Assembly (NCBI GenBank): GCA_005778215.1
Contig: SXKB01000194.1
Location: forward strand, 1 to 35,919
DNA from: Actinomycetota bacterium
Lineage (GTDB): Bacteria > Actinomycetota > Acidimicrobiia > Acidimicrobiales > Ilumatobacteraceae
Reading direction: 5' to 3'
Length of the DNA stretch: 35,919 bases
In this document: positions 9,474 to 17,068 of the stretch, in pieces
Layout: every line of letters starts with the position of its first letter
Numbering within the stretch: position 1 is the first letter of the stretch
The notes under the pieces: model-generated
Database searches by the model: none
Told to the model about the DNA's origin: nothing
What the model saw: only the letters and a program-made list of their open reading frames with translations
Program-made: the position numbers and the translations under genes

Positions 9474-10468
9474 CGCACTCGTCCCCACGCCCCGTGCGCG
9501 AGCTGTCGGGCGACGGCCGCTCGTTGCGACGTGGTGCGCGCGAACGCGGTGCGCCAGCCGGCGGTGGTGCGTTGTGACGGATCGCGCAGCACCGCAGCCT
9601 CCGACGTGCTGCCGAGCAGATCACCACCCTTGCCCAGACGGGCGAGTTCACGCTGCAGCAAGGTGGGTGGCACCACACCCGGCAGGAACCGATCGGCCGC
9701 CCACAGCCCCGGTGCGGTGAGCTGCGGCGCGATGTCGTGCAGGCAGCGATCGACGGCCTGCCAGTCGATGCCCCTTTCCGACAGGAACCACACGTCGAGC
9801 ACGTTCACCGCCCGCACCTCGGCGCGCACGACGGTGGACGCGAGGTGGCCGATCACGTGGGTGACGAATGCCGCGTCGTCGAGCCGCCAGGTGCCGTCGG
9901 CGCGTCGGTGGGCGCGCCGTTCGAGGTCGAATCCCCCCGCGGTGTAGCCGTGCAGGAACTCGGTCCAGCCCGGATGCACCTCCACCCGGCCGTTGTGCGC
10001 TGCGCTCTCGCCATCGGTGCGGCCGACGCTGCCGTCGCCCCACACCAGGAACGTGTCCTCGTGGGCCGACGACGCGTGCAACTGCCAACCACCCCTGGTC
10101 AGCACGGCGCCGGCCTGCGCGCGGTGGCGCGTCGGCACCAGCAGGTCGAGATCACTCATCGGCCGGGTGTCGGGCCGCGGCCACACCGGCACATCGCCCA
10201 GCACCCCGGCGAGCACGGCGCCCTTCACCGGCACGGCCATCAACTCGGCGGCCGCGAGCAACTCGACCACCTGCGGCCCGGCCGTCCGGAACCGCTCGAC
10301 CCGCGCGGCCACCTCGGCGCGTTGTTCGCGCACGTACTCCCCCACCTCGGCATCCGCTTCGTCGAACAGCCCCAGCGCGCCGGCGAGCGCGGTGAGCCCG
10401 GTGGCGAGACCGACGCGCTGCACCTCGTCGAGCGACCAGCTGGGCAGCGTCGGCGCACCGCCGCGCAA
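9470..10468 (-). CDS. Nucleotidyltransferase-fold protein (NTP_transf_5 type)
   Basis: At least 332 residues. The core is PVKGAVLAGVLGDVPVWPRPDTRPMSDLDLLVP, matching the NTP_transf_5 family: the KG helix followed by the metal-binding D-x-D in SDLDLLV. Members occur in exopolysaccharide and peptide-modification clusters; their reaction is not well established. The only conventional in-frame start is TTG at 10468. The frame is open further upstream to a TAG and encodes a plausible extension (ISPTVTVWREQQRQLVEAVVASL). A TAGTGT box sits exactly 6 nt before an ATC codon at 10537, so a 355-residue protein from a rare ATC start is possible. The stop overlaps the GTG of the GT4 gene. Confidence 0.78.
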   Translation of the reverse strand: MRGGAPTLPSWSLDEVQRVGLATGLTALAGALGLFDEADAEVGEYVREQRAEVAARVERFRTAGPQVVELLAAAELMAVPVKGAVLAGVLGDVPVWPRPDTRPMSDLDLLVPTRHRAQAGAVLTRGGWQLHASSAHEDTFLVWGDGSVGRTDGESAAHNGRVEVHPGWTEFLHGYTAGGFDLERRAHRRADGTWRLDDAAFVTHVIGHLASTVVRAEVRAVNVLDVWFLSERGIDWQAVDRCLHDIAPQLTAPGLWAADRFLPGVVPPTLLQRELARLGKGGDLLGSTSEAAVLRDPSQRTTAGWRTAFARTTSQRAAVARQLAHGAWGRVR

Positions 10469-10543
10469 CGACGCGACGACGGCCTCGACGAGTTGGCGCT
10501 GCTGTTCGCGCCAGACGGTGACGGTGGGACTGATGATCGCAGG

Positions 10544-10549
10544 ACACTA
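10544..10549 (-). promoter_or_regulatory. Leaderless -10 box (TAGTGT) of the NTP_transf_5 gene
   Basis: TAGTGT on the minus strand lies 6 nt before an in-frame ATC (10537). The spacing is the same as for the other leaderless genes here, but no ATG, GTG or TTG stands at that point. Confidence 0.45.
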
Positions 10550-10581
10550 GCCACGGGCCCCGATCCGCGAGACTGCCCGCC

Positions 10582-11712
10582 ATGCGGATCGTGTACGTGG
10601 TGCCGGGCGGTGTGGACCCGCCCGACGGCGAACGGGTGATCCCGTTCGTGCACCACCTCGTGCGCAGCATGGCGGCGCGCCACGAGGTGGCGGTGGTGGC
10701 CGTGGGGCACGACGCCGAGCCCGGCGAGTGGACGCTGTTCGGCGCCCCAGTGGTGAACGTGCCCGTCGGCACCCACTCGAAGGCCGACATCGCGCGTGTG
10801 CTCGCCGCCGTGCCACGTGCGGTGGGCCGACTCGGGCGCCCCGACGTGGTGCACGGGTTGTGGGCGAACCTGCCCGGTCTTGCGGCCACCGCGACCGGCC
10901 GCCGGTTCGGTGCCCCGACCGTGGTGAGCGTGTGCGGCGGCGAGCTGGCCGCGGTGTCGAGCATCGAGTACGGCGGTGGGTTGCGGCGGGGCACACGCCA
11001 GTTGACGTTGGCCGCCCTCCGCGCAGCCAGCGAGGTGACGGTGGCCACCGAGTGGATGCAGCGACACGTCGCGGCGGCCGGTGGGCGCATCGGCGAGGTG
11101 GTGCCGCTCGGCGCCGACCTGGCGCACTGCTCCCCCGGCGACGCCACCACGCAACCGCATCACCTGGTGCACGTGGCGGGCCTCAACCGGGTGAAGGACC
11201 AGGACCTGCTGCTGCATGCCGTGGCACTGGCCGCCGAGGCCGAGCCGCAGCTCACGCTCGGCATCGCCGGTGGCGACACGCTCGACGGACATCACCGCCG
11301 GCTGGCGCAGAAGTTGGGCGTCGCCGAACGGGTCACCTTCCACGGCCATGTCGCGCACGACCGTCTGGCAGAGGTGGTGCGCGGCGCGGCGCTGCACGTG
11401 CTCACCTCGCACCACGATGCGGGGCCGATCGCCGTGCTCGAAGCAGCGGCGTGCGGCGTGCCCACCGTGGGCACCGCGGTGGGGCACGTGGCCGATCTGG
11501 CCGCGCTGCCCGAGCCCGGTGCCGTCGCGGTGCCGTCACGCGATCCGGCGGTGCTGGCCGCCGCGATGGTGGCCCTGTTGCGCGACCGCCCGCGGCGCGA
11601 CGCGCTCGCTCACTCGGCGCAGCGCTGGGCCGAGCAGCACGACGCCGACTTCACCGCCGACTGCTTCGACGTGCTGTATCGCCGGTTGATCACCCGGCCC
11701 GACACGGCCTGA
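10582..11712 (+). CDS. GT4-family glycosyltransferase
   Basis: A 376-residue GT-B enzyme starting MRIVYVVPGGVDPPDGERVIPFVHHLV, the first strand of the N-terminal Rossmann domain. The C-terminal domain has LVHVAGLNRVKDQDLLLHAV, VTFHGHVAHDRLAEV and HHDAGPIAVLEAAACGVPTVGTAVG, which holds the donor-site glutamate. It is transcribed away from the NTP_transf_5/GT4/radical SAM genes and shares their 110-bp promoter region. GAGACT 7 nt before the ATG is a poor match to TAnnnT and no Shine-Dalgarno sequence is clear. It probably adds a sugar in the same pathway as its neighbours; the sugar is unknown. Confidence 0.85.
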   Translation: MRIVYVVPGGVDPPDGERVIPFVHHLVRSMAARHEVAVVAVGHDAEPGEWTLFGAPVVNVPVGTHSKADIARVLAAVPRAVGRLGRPDVVHGLWANLPGLAATATGRRFGAPTVVSVCGGELAAVSSIEYGGGLRRGTRQLTLAALRAASEVTVATEWMQRHVAAAGGRIGEVVPLGADLAHCSPGDATTQPHHLVHVAGLNRVKDQDLLLHAVALAAEAEPQLTLGIAGGDTLDGHHRRLAQKLGVAERVTFHGHVAHDRLAEVVRGAALHVLTSHHDAGPIAVLEAAACGVPTVGTAVGHVADLAALPEPGAVAVPSRDPAVLAAAMVALLRDRPRRDALAHSAQRWAEQHDADFTADCFDVLYRRLITRPDTA

Positions 11713-11743
11713 GCCGGAGGACCCTGGCGACGACCGGGCGCGC

Positions 11744-12442
11744 TCAGACGAGCGCCGGGACCTGGCGCTCGATCCAGCCCTGCAGGTCGGGGGTGCACTC
11801 GACGCTGGTGATGAGGCCGTACCGCGGGGCGTTGCCGTTGTGCACCACCACGTGCCAGAGCCGCTGGGTGTCGACCACGAAACGCGAGTACTTCGGCAGC
11901 GGCACGCGGCGCTCGGTGCTGGGGATGGGCAGACGGTCCTCGTCGAGATCCATCAGCAGCATGTAGCTGTCGGGGTCGTCGGTGAGCTCGATCCACGTGC
12001 GCACCACCCAGCCGGTGCCGGCCGGGTTGAAACGGTTGTTGTCGTCGCGGTGGAAGCTCCGCAGCGCCTGCTCGTGGTCCTGCGGTTCGAGCTTGATGAT
12101 GCGCACTCGCCCGAAGTTCGCGCCGATGCTGTCGACGTAGGCCTTCAGCGTCGGTGCCTTCTCGGCGTTCGGGGTCCAGAGCGCGTCCTTGTCGGTCTTG
12201 CCCTTGTCCCAGAAGCCCCGGCAGTCGAGCGTGCCGTCGGCCGAGGCCAACGGGGCGAAGTTCGTGTCGCCGCCGCTCTTCCAGTCCATGTACTCGAGCG
12301 ACTCCCACTCCTCGGTGGGGATCTCGCCGGCGTAGGGGGTGAGGGCGACGAACCCGGTCTCCTCCAGCGCAGGGCAGAGGTAGTGCTCGGTGCGGAGCGG
12401 GATGTCGACGCTCCAGTGCTCCTTGGTGGGCCAAAAGCTCAT
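11744..12442 (-). CDS. Fe(II)/2-oxoglutarate oxygenase-like protein (Asp/Asn beta-hydroxylase-like)
   Basis: A 232-residue protein that I cannot name with confidence. A metal triad can be read as H131-x-D133 (SFHRDDNN) and a distal H197 in LWHVVVHNGNAPRYGLITS. R207 sits ten residues later, where 2-oxoglutarate is held in the Asp/Asn hydroxylase family. The strand between them (WVVRTWIELTDDPDSYMLLMD) fits the double-stranded beta-helix. No signal peptide is seen. The start at 12442 is set by TAGGCT 7 nt upstream; the 667-residue track ORF is an artefact of open high-GC sequence. The gene converges on the GT4 gene with a 31-bp gap. The substrate is unknown, and a structural role without iron is possible. 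Confidence 0.7.
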   Translation of the reverse strand: MSFWPTKEHWSVDIPLRTEHYLCPALEETGFVALTPYAGEIPTEEWESLEYMDWKSGGDTNFAPLASADGTLDCRGFWDKGKTDKDALWTPNAEKAPTLKAYVDSIGANFGRVRIIKLEPQDHEQALRSFHRDDNNRFNPAGTGWVVRTWIELTDDPDSYMLLMDLDEDRLPIPSTERRVPLPKYSRFVVDTQRLWHVVVHNGNAPRYGLITSVECTPDLQGWIERQVPALV

Positions 12443-12449
12443 GGCCGAG

Positions 12450-12455
12450 AGCCTA
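12450..12455 (-). promoter_or_regulatory. Leaderless -10 box (TAGGCT) of the oxygenase-like gene
   Basis: TAGGCT on the minus strand lies 7 nt before the ATG at 12442; no Shine-Dalgarno sequence is present. Confidence 0.55.
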
Positions 12456-12492
12456 CCAAGGCCCGTTTTTCGCCAGAAGGGACCGAAGTCAC

Positions 12493-12840
12493 TCAGCCCG
12501 TGGTGGTGGAGGTGGTGGTCTCGGCCGCCACGGTGGTGGGCGGCGGGATCTGCAGCACCTCGCCCAACTCCACATGGTCGGGGTCGGTGATGCCGTTCAG
12601 CGCCATCAGCGCCGCCTGGTCCACCCCGAACTTCGTGGCGATCTTGCTGAGCGTGTCGTTGGCCTGCACGGTGTAGAACGACAGCGTCGTGGTGGTGGTG
12701 ACCACGATGGTGGTGGACGTCGTGGTGGTGATGAGCGCGGGCAACGTGCCGACCGACTCCGAGTCGTCGCCGCACGCCGCGGCCACCAGGGGCATCAGCA
12801 CGCTGGCGACCACCATTGCTCCCAGCCGGGCACCGTTCAC
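12493..12840 (-). CDS. LysM-domain lipoprotein
   Basis: A 115-residue exported protein. The N-terminus MNGARLGAMVVASVLMPLVAAACG is a lipoprotein signal with the acylated Cys at ~23. A Thr-rich linker follows (ITTTTSTTIVVTTTTT), then one LysM domain: YTVQANDTLSKIATKFGVDQAALMALNGITDPDHVELGEVLQIP. It ends in another Thr-rich tail. LysM domains bind peptidoglycan or chitin N-acetylglucosamine, so it probably links membrane and wall. The start is GTG 12840, 6 nt after TATGCT; the track ORF begins 19 codons further upstream, before the -10 box, which would not fit. It is divergent from the alpha/beta hydrolase at 12896. Confidence 0.88.
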   Translation of the reverse strand: MNGARLGAMVVASVLMPLVAAACGDDSESVGTLPALITTTTSTTIVVTTTTTLSFYTVQANDTLSKIATKFGVDQAALMALNGITDPDHVELGEVLQIPPPTTVAAETTTSTTTG

Positions 12841-12846
12841 GGGGCG

Positions 12847-12852
12847 AGCATA
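12847..12852 (-). promoter_or_regulatory. Leaderless -10 box (TATGCT) of the LysM lipoprotein gene
   Basis: TATGCT on the minus strand lies 6 nt before GTG 12840 and decides that start. The divergent box for the hydrolase gene is 31 bp away. Confidence 0.6.
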
Positions 12853-12883
12853 TGCGGGTTCGGTGGCCGTCGTGCATGCGGCA

Positions 12884-12889
12884 TAGGGT
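12884..12889 (+). promoter_or_regulatory. Leaderless -10 box (TAGGGT) of the alpha/beta hydrolase pair
   Basis: TAGGGT lies 6 nt before the ATG at 12896; no Shine-Dalgarno sequence is present. Confidence 0.6.
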
Positions 12890-12895
12890 CGCCGC

Positions 12896-13798
12896 ATGAC
12901 TCCGGCTCCCTACCCCGGCACCGAAGCACCCCATCGCCAGTACCACCTGGTCAGCTCGGGCGTGCGCATCGCGGTGCACGAGTGGGGCGACGAGACCGCC
13001 GAGCCGCTGTTCCTGGTGCATGGCGGCTCCGACTTCGCACGCACCTACGAGGAGTTCGGCCCCCGCCTCGCACGGGCCGGCTGGCGAGTGGTCACCTGGG
13101 ATCAACGCGGCCACGGCGACAGCGAGCACGCCGCGCTCTACGGGTGGGATGCCGACATCCGCGATGCCGTCGCCGTGATGGGCAGCGTCACCTCGCGACC
13201 CGCACCGGTGATCGGCCACTCGAAGGGTGGCGCCCTGATGATCCAGCTCGCCGATGCGCAGCCGTTCCGCTTCAGCCACCTCGTGAACCTCGATGGCCTG
13301 CCGTCGCGCCGCCCGATGAGCGACGTCAGCGAACACGAGCGCACGCGCATGGTGGCGAGCGATCTGCAGGGCTGGCTCGAGCATCGCCGCACCACTGCGA
13401 CGGCGGAACGCAAGCCCGGCACGCTGGAGGAGCTGGCCCACCGGCGGGCGCGGATGAACCCCCGGCTGTCGTTCGAATGGCTGTGCCACCTCGTCACGGT
13501 CGGCGCCCGCCAGGACGCCGACGGCTGGCGGTGGAAGCTCGACCCGTCGATGCGGTTCGGTGGTTTCGGCCCGTGGCGGCCGGAATGGACCGCCACCCGA
13601 CTGCCCGGGCTGGGCATGCCCTTCCTCGGACTCCTCGCCGCCGAGCAGGAACCGATGGGGTGGGGCACCAAGCCGAAGGACATCGAACACCTCATCCCCC
13701 GCACGGGACGCCTGGAGGTGATGGACGGGATCGGCCACTTCGTCCACATCGAGCAGCCCGACCTCGTCGCCGGCATGGTGCTGGAGTTCCTGTCATGA
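12896..13798 (+). CDS. Alpha/beta hydrolase
   Basis: A 300-residue cytoplasmic alpha/beta-hydrolase. The oxyanion-side motif is LVHGGSDFARTYEEF, followed by VVTWDQRGHGDS. The nucleophile elbow is GHSKGG (Ser ~109) and the catalytic His is in GIGHFVHIEQP near the C-terminus. A lid region of about 100 residues lies between them. Esterases, lipases and C-C hydrolases all share this pattern, so the substrate cannot be named. Its stop overlaps the next ATG (ATGA), so it is made together with a shorter hydrolase-fold protein that lacks the nucleophile. Confidence 0.87.
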   Translation: MTPAPYPGTEAPHRQYHLVSSGVRIAVHEWGDETAEPLFLVHGGSDFARTYEEFGPRLARAGWRVVTWDQRGHGDSEHAALYGWDADIRDAVAVMGSVTSRPAPVIGHSKGGALMIQLADAQPFRFSHLVNLDGLPSRRPMSDVSEHERTRMVASDLQGWLEHRRTTATAERKPGTLEELAHRRARMNPRLSFEWLCHLVTVGARQDADGWRWKLDPSMRFGGFGPWRPEWTATRLPGLGMPFLGLLAAEQEPMGWGTKPKDIEHLIPRTGRLEVMDGIGHFVHIEQPDLVAGMVLEFLS

Positions 13799-14442
13799 CC
13801 GTCACCACCCTCCTGCACAACAAGGTGCGGCTCGCGCTGCACGAATTGCGGGGCGGCAGCGGCCGGCCGCTGCTCCTGCTCCACGGTCTCGGCGAGCAGT
13901 CGCCCGCCACCGTGCCCGACCACGTCGCGGCGTGGCCCGGCCCGGTGATGGCACTCGACTTCACCGGCCACGGTGCCTCCACCGTGCCGGCCGGCGGTGG
14001 CTACTCGGCCGAGATCCTGCTCGGCGACGCCGACGTAGCGCTCGCCCACCTCGGCGAGGTCACCGTCGTCGGCCGCGGCCTCGGCGGCTACATCGCGTTG
14101 ATGCTCGCCGGGGCTCGAGCCACCCAGGTGCGCGGCACGGTCATCTGCGACGGGCCCGGGTTGTGGGGCGGCCCCACGGGGCCCACGTCCACCAGCTTCG
14201 TCACCTTGCCCGATTCCGACGCCGCACCCGACCCCTACGCGTTGCTCGAGCTGTCACGCGACCTGCGTCCCCGCGACTACGCGGCGCTCTTCGCGCGACT
14301 CGCGCTCGAACACTCCGGGCTCGACGAACCGATCACCGTGGCCGCCGTGGTGCGTCCACCGTGGTTGGAGAGCGTGGCCGAGGAGATGGGCGTGGTGGAG
14401 GGCAGCGTCGAGCAGGCGCTGCTCACGTACTCCGCTGACTGA
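13795..14442 (+). CDS. Alpha/beta-hydrolase-fold protein lacking the nucleophile Ser
   Basis: A 215-residue protein of the alpha/beta hydrolase fold: LLLLHGLGEQSPATV, ALDFTGHGAST, and an elbow VVGRGLGGYIALMLAG. The elbow should read G-x-S-x-G; here residue 95 is Gly (GGC), one base from the Ser codon AGC. No GH-type catalytic His motif is visible near the short C-terminus, and the length is below the usual 250-300. It is probably catalytically dead or works differently, perhaps as a partner of the active hydrolase whose stop it overlaps. Its 3' end overlaps the convergent polyprenyl synthetase gene by 20 bp. Confidence 0.8.
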   Translation: MTVTTLLHNKVRLALHELRGGSGRPLLLLHGLGEQSPATVPDHVAAWPGPVMALDFTGHGASTVPAGGGYSAEILLGDADVALAHLGEVTVVGRGLGGYIALMLAGARATQVRGTVICDGPGLWGGPTGPTSTSFVTLPDSDAAPDPYALLELSRDLRPRDYAALFARLALEHSGLDEPITVAAVVRPPWLESVAEEMGVVEGSVEQALLTYSAD

Positions 14443-15484
14443 CGTACGCGGCGAGCGTGACCAGTTCGTCGCGGGCGGCGCCGGCGATGGGTGCTCGCTC
14501 GATCGCGGCAACGGCCTCGGCGGTGAGTGCCGTGATGGTGGCCTCGAGGTCGGCCAGCGCGCCGGTGTCGACGATGACCTGTTGCACGCGGGCAACGTCG
14601 GCGTCGGAGAGATGTTGGGTGCCCACCAGGGCGAGCACCTCGGCCTGCGCCGGCGTGGCGGCCTCGGTGGCACGCGCCATCAGGGGCGTGGGCTTGCCCT
14701 CGCGCAGGTCGCCGCCGACCGGCTTGCCGGTGACCGCGGCATCGCCGAACGCACCCATCACGTCGTCGCGCATCTGGAAGGCGTCACCGAGCGGCAGGCC
14801 GTAGGCGCTGAGCGCCGGCAGCAGCGCGTCGGCCCGTTCGGGCGCGGCCATCACGGCGCCGAGGTGCAGGGGCCGCTCGATGGTGTACTTGCCGCTCTTG
14901 TACCGGCAGATCAGCTCGGCCTTGTGGCGGCGCCGCTCGTTGCGCACGCTGCCCACGATGTCGAGCACCTGTCCGACGTTGAGCTCGATGCGCAGTTCGT
15001 TCCAGATGCGCCACGCCGCCGGACCAGCCTCGGCCATGAGCTGGTCGGCGTACACGAACGCGAGGTCGCCCACCAGGATGGCCACGCCCTCGCCGAAGCG
15101 ACGCGACTCGCCGGCCCACCCGTGCTCTTGGTGGTACCCGGCGAACACGGTGTGGGTGGTGGGGTCGCCACGACGGCTGGCCGCATCGTCCATCACGTCG
15201 TCGTGGAACAACGCGAACGCGTGCATCAGCTCGAACGCCGCGCCCGCGTCGACCACTCGCTGGTCGTCGGGGTCGCCGCCCGCGCCGACGAAACCCCAGT
15301 GGCAGAACGCCGGCCGCAGCCGCTTGCCACCCACCAGCACCAGCCGGCCGATCTCGCGCACGGGCTCGGCAAGGTCGTCGTCGAACGCCGACCAGCGGGC
15401 CTCCTCGGGGGCGAGGAACTCGCGCAGCCGGTCCTGCACCCGCGTGGCGATCACAGTGAGCGAGGGGGGCACGGCCGTGGTCAC
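14423..15484 (-). CDS. Polyprenyl (isoprenyl diphosphate) synthetase
   Basis: A 353-residue trans-isoprenyl diphosphate synthase. The first Asp-rich motif is FHDDVMDDAASRRGDP and the second is QMRDDVMGAFGD, with the Lys/Arg IPP-binding region GGKRLRPAF near the N-terminus and KSGKYTIERP between. It condenses isopentenyl diphosphate onto an allylic primer. Product length (farnesyl, geranylgeranyl or longer) cannot be read reliably, although the actinobacterial GGPP group looks similar. The start is GTG 15484, 7 nt after TAGTCT; the track ORF extends 56 codons upstream into xseB. It lies just downstream of xseB in the same direction but has its own promoter. Confidence 0.9.
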   Translation of the reverse strand: MTTAVPPSLTVIATRVQDRLREFLAPEEARWSAFDDDLAEPVREIGRLVLVGGKRLRPAFCHWGFVGAGGDPDDQRVVDAGAAFELMHAFALFHDDVMDDAASRRGDPTTHTVFAGYHQEHGWAGESRRFGEGVAILVGDLAFVYADQLMAEAGPAAWRIWNELRIELNVGQVLDIVGSVRNERRRHKAELICRYKSGKYTIERPLHLGAVMAAPERADALLPALSAYGLPLGDAFQMRDDVMGAFGDAAVTGKPVGGDLREGKPTPLMARATEAATPAQAEVLALVGTQHLSDADVARVQQVIVDTGALADLEATITALTAEAVAAIERAPIAGAARDELVTLAAYVSQRST

Positions 15485-15491
15485 GAGGGGC

Positions 15492-15497
15492 AGACTA
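15492..15497 (-). promoter_or_regulatory. Leaderless -10 box (TAGTCT) of the polyprenyl synthetase gene
   Basis: TAGTCT on the minus strand lies 7 nt before GTG 15484 and sets that start. Confidence 0.55.
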
Positions 15498-15521
15498 GGG
15501 GGAAAGCGAGGACGCGCGGCC

Positions 15522-15743
15522 TCAGGCAGGGTCGCCGAGACCGGCGACGGCTTCCTCGATCTGCAGCTTGGCGGTGCCGATGCGGTCGCGGCAGAACGCG
15601 ATGAGGGTGGCGGCGCGCTGGACCTGCTGGGCCAGCACGTCGACGTCGACATCGGCGCGCTCGAGCTGGGCCAGGATGTCGTCGAGTTCGGCGAGGGCCT
15701 CGGCGTAACCGGCGGCCACCGGGGCGGACTCGGGGGTGGTCAT
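15522..15743 (-). CDS. xseB: Exodeoxyribonuclease VII small subunit
   Basis: A 73-residue protein with the family pattern GYAEALAELDDILAQLERADVDVDVLAQQVQRAATLIAFCRDRI: two helices ending in the conserved CRxRI region. Together with XseA it forms ExoVII, which degrades single-stranded DNA from both ends to oligonucleotides. The ATG overlaps the xseA stop (ATGA), as is usual for this pair. Confidence 0.95.
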   Translation of the reverse strand: MTTPESAPVAAGYAEALAELDDILAQLERADVDVDVLAQQVQRAATLIAFCRDRIGTAKLQIEEAVAGLGDPA

Positions 15744-17068
15744 GATGAGGTCTCCTCCACACGGCTGGTGGCCGTGCCCGTGGCGAACGTGGTGACGAGC
15801 CGGTCGCCCGGCTGCAGATCGGCGGCCGACCGCACGGTACGGCCGTCGGTGGTGCGGGTGATGGTCCACCCGCGGGCCATGGTGGTGGCCGGGTCGAGCA
15901 GGCGCACCCGTTGGGCGATGCCCTCCAGGTGGCGCTGCTCGTGATCGAGCCGTTGCGGCACCCGGCGCAGTGCGGCAGCCGAGGTGGCGGCTCGCTGCTC
16001 GGCCTGCTGCAGCGCGCGCTGCGCCGCGAGCCCCACCCGCTGCGACCGACCGGCCAACCGGTCGTCGCTGCGCGACACCGCGGTGAGCACTTGGTGGCGC
16101 AACCCCTCGGCCAGCGAGGCCAGCTCGGCGCTGGACTGCTGCACACCAAGGTCGGCGAGGTGGCGGATGCGCGACCACACCGCGTCGGTGCGCTGCAGGA
16201 ACCCGGCGACGCGCTCCACCAACGCCGCGGCACACGCAGTGGGGGTCTTCAGCGCGGCGTACGCCACCTCGTCGGCGACGCTGCGGTCGATCTCGTGACC
16301 GAGGCCGGTGAACACGGGCAACGGCGACATGGCGACGGCCATCGCGATGGGCTCGGCGTCGAACGTGGCCAGCTCGCTGCGGCTGCCACCACCCCGGATG
16401 AGCACGAGCGCGTCGAGGTCGGGCTGTCGACCGAGCTCGCGCAACGCGCCGGTGATCTCGGGCACCGCCGTGGCGCCCTGCACGCGCACGTCGACGAGGC
16501 GCAGCACGAACGCCAGGCCACTGCGCTCGATCTCGTGCACGAAGTCGGCCCACGCGGCACTGTCGCGGCTGGTGACCACGCCGATGCGCAACGGCGCCAA
16601 CGACAGTGCCAGCGACCGGTTGCGCTCGAGCAGGCCCGCCTCGCCCAATCGGCGCAGCACGTCGTCGCGCTGCAGGGCCAGTTCGCCGAGCGTGAAGCGC
16701 GGGTCGATGCCGCTCATCTTCAGACCCAGGGTGCCGCCGCCCGCGAAGAAGTCGAGATGGCCGTGGATGCGCACCTTCAGCCCGTCGGCCAGGTGCAGCC
16801 CGTTCTTCAGCAGCAGCGAGCGCAGCTTGTTGCGCTGCGGCGCGAAGAACTGCACGCTCACCACGGCCTTGCCGGTGTCGGTGACCTCCACCAACCGGAA
16901 GTAGGCGTGCGGGCCGCGCTCGTTCCATCCCTGGATCTCACCACGCACCCACACGCCGCCGTCGAACTGCGACCGGAGCACGCCGTTGATGGCGTCGGCC
17001 AGCTCGGACACCGAGTACGTGGGGTCGAGTTCCTCCTCGGGCTCGAACGCGAGCGCACCCTGGCTCAT
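15740..17068 (-). CDS. xseA: Exodeoxyribonuclease VII large subunit
   Basis: A 442-residue protein. The N-terminal OB-fold (tRNA_anti-like) region holds YSVSELADAINGVL and VWVRGEIQGW...HAYFRL. The catalytic core holds RIGVVTSRDSAAWADFVHEIERS, the IRGGGSRSELATFD motif and PVFTGLGHEIDRSVADEVA. A long helical segment and the C-terminal DPATTMARGWTITR follow. Length is normal. The start at 17068 (MSQGALAFEPEEE) overlaps the GNAT stop; the track ORF wrongly adds 169 codons from another frame. Its own stop overlaps xseB. It acts in DNA repair with XseB. Confidence 0.96.
   Translation of the reverse strand: MSQGALAFEPEEELDPTYSVSELADAINGVLRSQFDGGVWVRGEIQGWNERGPHAYFRLVEVTDTGKAVVSVQFFAPQRNKLRSLLLKNGLHLADGLKVRIHGHLDFFAGGGTLGLKMSGIDPRFTLGELALQRDDVLRRLGEAGLLERNRSLALSLAPLRIGVVTSRDSAAWADFVHEIERSGLAFVLRLVDVRVQGATAVPEITGALRELGRQPDLDALVLIRGGGSRSELATFDAEPIAMAVAMSPLPVFTGLGHEIDRSVADEVAYAALKTPTACAAALVERVAGFLQRTDAVWSRIRHLADLGVQQSSAELASLAEGLRHQVLTAVSRSDDRLAGRSQRVGLAAQRALQQAEQRAATSAAALRRVPQRLDHEQRHLEGIAQRVRLLDPATTMARGWTITRTTDGRTVRSAADLQPGDRLVTTFATGTATSRVEETSS

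Noticed and set aside
12469-12491. A further fragment of the 75-bp repeat (CGCCAGAAGGGACCGAAGTCAC).
   Set aside because: Only CGCCAGAAG matches well. The rest does not align and no hairpin is formed.
12480-12730. A GTGGTG-type simple repeat near 12500-12730 as a regulatory microsatellite.
   Set aside because: It is the coding sequence of Thr-rich linkers in the LysM lipoprotein read on the opposite strand.
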